Notes under the pieces: model-generated | Databases searched by the model: none | What the model saw: the letters and a program-made list of their open reading frames with translations, nothing else | Told to the model about the DNA's origin: nothing | Part shown: positions 5,270-6,398 of the stretch, in pieces | How positions within the stretch are numbered: the stretch's first letter is position 1 | Layout: each line of letters opens with the position of its first letter | Program-made: the position numbers and the translations under genes | Assembly (NCBI GenBank): GCA_937897665.1 | Contig: CALCPB010000069.1 | Span: forward strand, 1-6,398 | DNA from: an uncultured Halomicronema sp. | GTDB taxonomy: Bacteria; Cyanobacteriota; Cyanobacteriia; Phormidesmidales; Phormidesmidaceae | DNA: 6,398 bases | Direction of reading: 5' to 3'

Positions 5270-5851
5270 ATGGCGCGCACTAAGGCATTTGACCCCGACA
5301 TCGCCTTGTCTAAGGCGATGGACGTTTTTTGGCAGAAAGGCTACACGGCGACATCGGTGCATGACTTGTTGACGGCGATGGGCATTAACCGGGGCAGCCT
5401 ATACGACACGTTTATTGACAAGCGACATCTGTTTTTGCAGGCGATCGCCCACTATCACGACACCGTAGTAACGGCAGCGATCGCCCATCTGCAAGCGCCG
5501 GATGCGGCCCGACTCGAGATTGAACAGCACTTTTTCGATTTAGCGGCACGCACGAGCGCTGATCGACAGCAGCGAGGCTGTTTGATAACCAACACCGTGG
5601 TCGAGCTGGCGGGGCAAGATGCAGAAGTCGCTAGCTTAGTCAAACAAGGGATGCAGCGGGTAGAAGAAGCATTTTACCGAGCTTTGGTGAGAGCGCAAGA
5701 TCACGATGAGATTAGCACTGACAAAGACATTCGGGCATTGGCTCAATATTTCACCAGCAGTCTACAAGGGGTGCGCGTCATGGCCAAGACTGGCGCGGAT
5801 GCAACAACATTGCAGACGATCGTCAGTCTTATTTTGCACGCCTTGGATTAG
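5270..5851 (+). CDS. TetR/AcrR-family transcriptional regulator
   Basis: This 193-residue repressor-type protein has an N-terminal TetR DNA-binding domain (about 8-55). The helix-turn-helix is TSVHDLLTAMGINRGSLYDTF (residues 28-48), ending in the standard SLYxxF recognition helix and followed by KRHLF. The rest is the ligand-binding, dimerising domain. It contains one cysteine, Cys104, in RGCLITNTVVELAG, a motif seen in TetR proteins related to NemR and AcuR. In E. coli NemR a cysteine at about the same place (Cys106) senses electrophiles and reactive chlorine. Whether Cys104 does so here is inference. Gene order supports a redox role, since a peroxiredoxin-like gene follows 203 bp downstream on the same strand. 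The upstream palindrome suggests self-repression. Two HIP1 octamers lie within the gene. Confidence 0.92.
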   Translation: MARTKAFDPDIALSKAMDVFWQKGYTATSVHDLLTAMGINRGSLYDTFIDKRHLFLQAIAHYHDTVVTAAIAHLQAPDAARLEIEQHFFDLAARTSADRQQRGCLITNTVVELAGQDAEVASLVKQGMQRVEEAFYRALVRAQDHDEISTDKDIRALAQYFTSSLQGVRVMAKTGADATTLQTIVSLILHALD

Positions 5852-5856
5852 CGCCG

Positions 5857-5950
5857 TGCTCAGTCGCCAGGTCGGTTAGGACAAGACTGCGGCCACTTGA
5901 CGGAGGCGCTGAGCATCAGAGTTCTCCTCGGTGTCCTCAGCAAAGTGGCC
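5857..5950 (+). promoter_or_regulatory. Competing hairpins in the tetR-peroxiredoxin spacer
   Basis: TGCTCAG-T-CGCC (5857-5868) pairs with GGCGCTGAGCA (5905-5915), 11 bp with one bulge. The same GCTGAG (5908-5913) can instead pair with CTCAGC (5936-5941), nested inside an 8-bp stem GGCCACTT (5891-5898) / AAGTGGCC (5943-5950). The two folds are mutually exclusive at the core, as in attenuators, and the outer arm could also form a pseudoknot with the first stem. No T-run follows, so it is not a simple terminator. It starts six bases past the tetR stop. Confidence 0.4.
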
Positions 5951-5967
5951 AGCGCGATAAAAAGCCA

Positions 5968-6005
5968 TTCCTCAGAGAATTCTCAGGAACGGTTCATCTT
6001 ATATT
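5968..6005 (+). promoter_or_regulatory. Palindrome and -10 box before the peroxiredoxin gene
   Basis: The 10-bp palindrome GAGAATTCTC (5975-5984) is flanked by TTCCT (5968-5972) and AGGAA (5985-5989), nearly symmetric. A good -10, TATATT (6000-6005, five of six), lies 15 nt beyond the core palindrome, so the palindrome sits where a -35 should be and no -35 match is present. That layout fits a regulator-dependent promoter. The predicted start near 6012 gives a leader of about 43 nt. GGAACG (5986-5991) and CGTTCC (6014-6019) form another inverted repeat across the -10. Confidence 0.4.
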
Positions 6006-6054
6006 TGACTGTTCGTTCCAGAATAAAGGAGAAGTGACAAGAGTATGATTTGTT

Positions 6055-6398
6055 ATGAGCTTGACCCAAGACCTCGCCCAGTTCGCCGCCAAGATGAAAG
6101 ACCAGTTGCCTGCTGAAGCTCAAGTCACCATGGCCAAGGCCGGTAACGAAATCGCCCAGCTGGGCATCGAAGACCAAAGCCTGAAAGTGGGCGACGCGAT
6201 CCCTCCGGTGACCTTGCCAAATGCCCTGGGTAAATCGGTGGCCGTGCCAGACCTGCTGAAAGCTGGCCCCGTGGTGATTGCCTTTTATCGCGGGGGCTGG
6301 TGCCCCTACTGCAATATGGAACTCCGAGCCCTGCAACAAGCGCTGCCAGCCATCAAAGCCCAGGGTGCACAACTCGTCGCGATCGCCCCAGAAACGCC
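6055..6398 (+). CDS. Peroxiredoxin-like (AhpC/TSA) protein, 3' end cut by window edge
   Basis: The first 114 codons are present and the frame is still open at the edge. Family members reduce peroxides through a thioredoxin-fold cysteine. Residues 1-45 are a helical N-terminal extension (SLTQDLAQFAAKMKDQLP), found in cyanobacterial AhpC/TSA-like proteins. The thioredoxin fold starts near 46 (GDAIPPVTLPNALG). The active site is FYRGGWCPYCNMELRALQ (78-95), with Cys83 and Cys86 forming a CxxC rather than the usual single Cys of TxxC peroxiredoxins. The ATG at 6055 is the only in-frame start, since TGA at 6046-6048 lies just upstream. AGGAG (6027-6031) is 23 nt away, too far for normal use and nearer to an out-of-frame ATG at 6045. 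Context suggests an oxidative-stress role with the neighbouring TetR regulator. Confidence 0.88.
   Translation, partial: MSLTQDLAQFAAKMKDQLPAEAQVTMAKAGNEIAQLGIEDQSLKVGDAIPPVTLPNALGKSVAVPDLLKAGPVVIAFYRGGWCPYCNMELRALQQALPAIKAQGAQLVAIAPET

Larger units (their letters stand above)
817..6386. repeat. Ten HIP1 octamers (GCGATCGC)
   Basis: Perfect copies start at 817, 864, 1362, 2120, 2460, 2638, 4265, 5441, 5477 and 6379. Nine are inside genes and one (2638) is in the yggT upstream region. About 0.1 is expected by chance in a window of this size. HIP1 over-representation is a hallmark of many cyanobacterial genomes and is the main basis for placing the organism. None occurs in 1-816 or in the AT-rich island. 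Confidence 0.95.

Noticed and set aside
5983..6372. 129-codon minus-strand frame antisense to the peroxiredoxin gene
   Set aside because: The plus frame carries the conserved FYRGGWCPYC active site; the minus frame is a shadow.

Overview
This window looks like chromosomal DNA from a cyanobacterium, probably a filamentous Leptolyngbya-type lineage; the lineage guess is inference. The strongest sign is ten perfect copies of the HIP1 octamer GCGATCGC in 6.4 kb, where chance predicts about 0.1. Three of the proteins are also familiar from cyanobacterial genomes: the two-CxxC zinc-ribbon protein often mislabelled PriA, the HD-domain hydrolase with a YHDVEH motif, and the AhpC/TSA-like peroxiredoxin. 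Most genes lack a clear Shine-Dalgarno sequence.

Layout. Positions 1-668 hold no recognisable protein gene, but the minus strand there carries a compact unit. It has a TTGACA/TACAAT promoter (395-368), about 84 nt of transcript, and an intrinsic terminator with a cUUCGg tetraloop and eight U's (307-279). I call it a candidate small RNA. Then come, on the plus strand, a gamma-glutamylcyclotransferase-like gene (669-1121), a pair of diverged 32-nt direct repeats, an M20D amidohydrolase (1344-2552) and a YggT-family membrane protein (2749-3204). A symmetric bidirectional terminator (3353-3399) separates yggT from the convergent zinc-ribbon gene (3613-3425, minus). Upstream of the zinc-ribbon gene is an AT-rich island (3721-3960, about 28% G+C) with two operator-like palindromes. 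Next is the HD-domain phosphohydrolase (5016-4153, minus). The right end holds a TetR regulator (5270-5851, plus) with a palindrome just upstream, and the first half of a peroxiredoxin-like gene (6055 to the edge).

How the genes may work together. These are mostly unrelated housekeeping or accessory genes, not one operon. The exception is the right end. The single-cysteine TetR regulator, its possible operator GAATGATCATTC, a structured 200-bp spacer rich in CTCAG, and the peroxiredoxin form a plausible redox-responsive pair; that link is inference. The best candidates for something undescribed are the minus-strand small RNA at 362-279 and the switch-like spacer between tetR and the peroxiredoxin gene. 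I see no CRISPR array, transposase, tRNA or rRNA.
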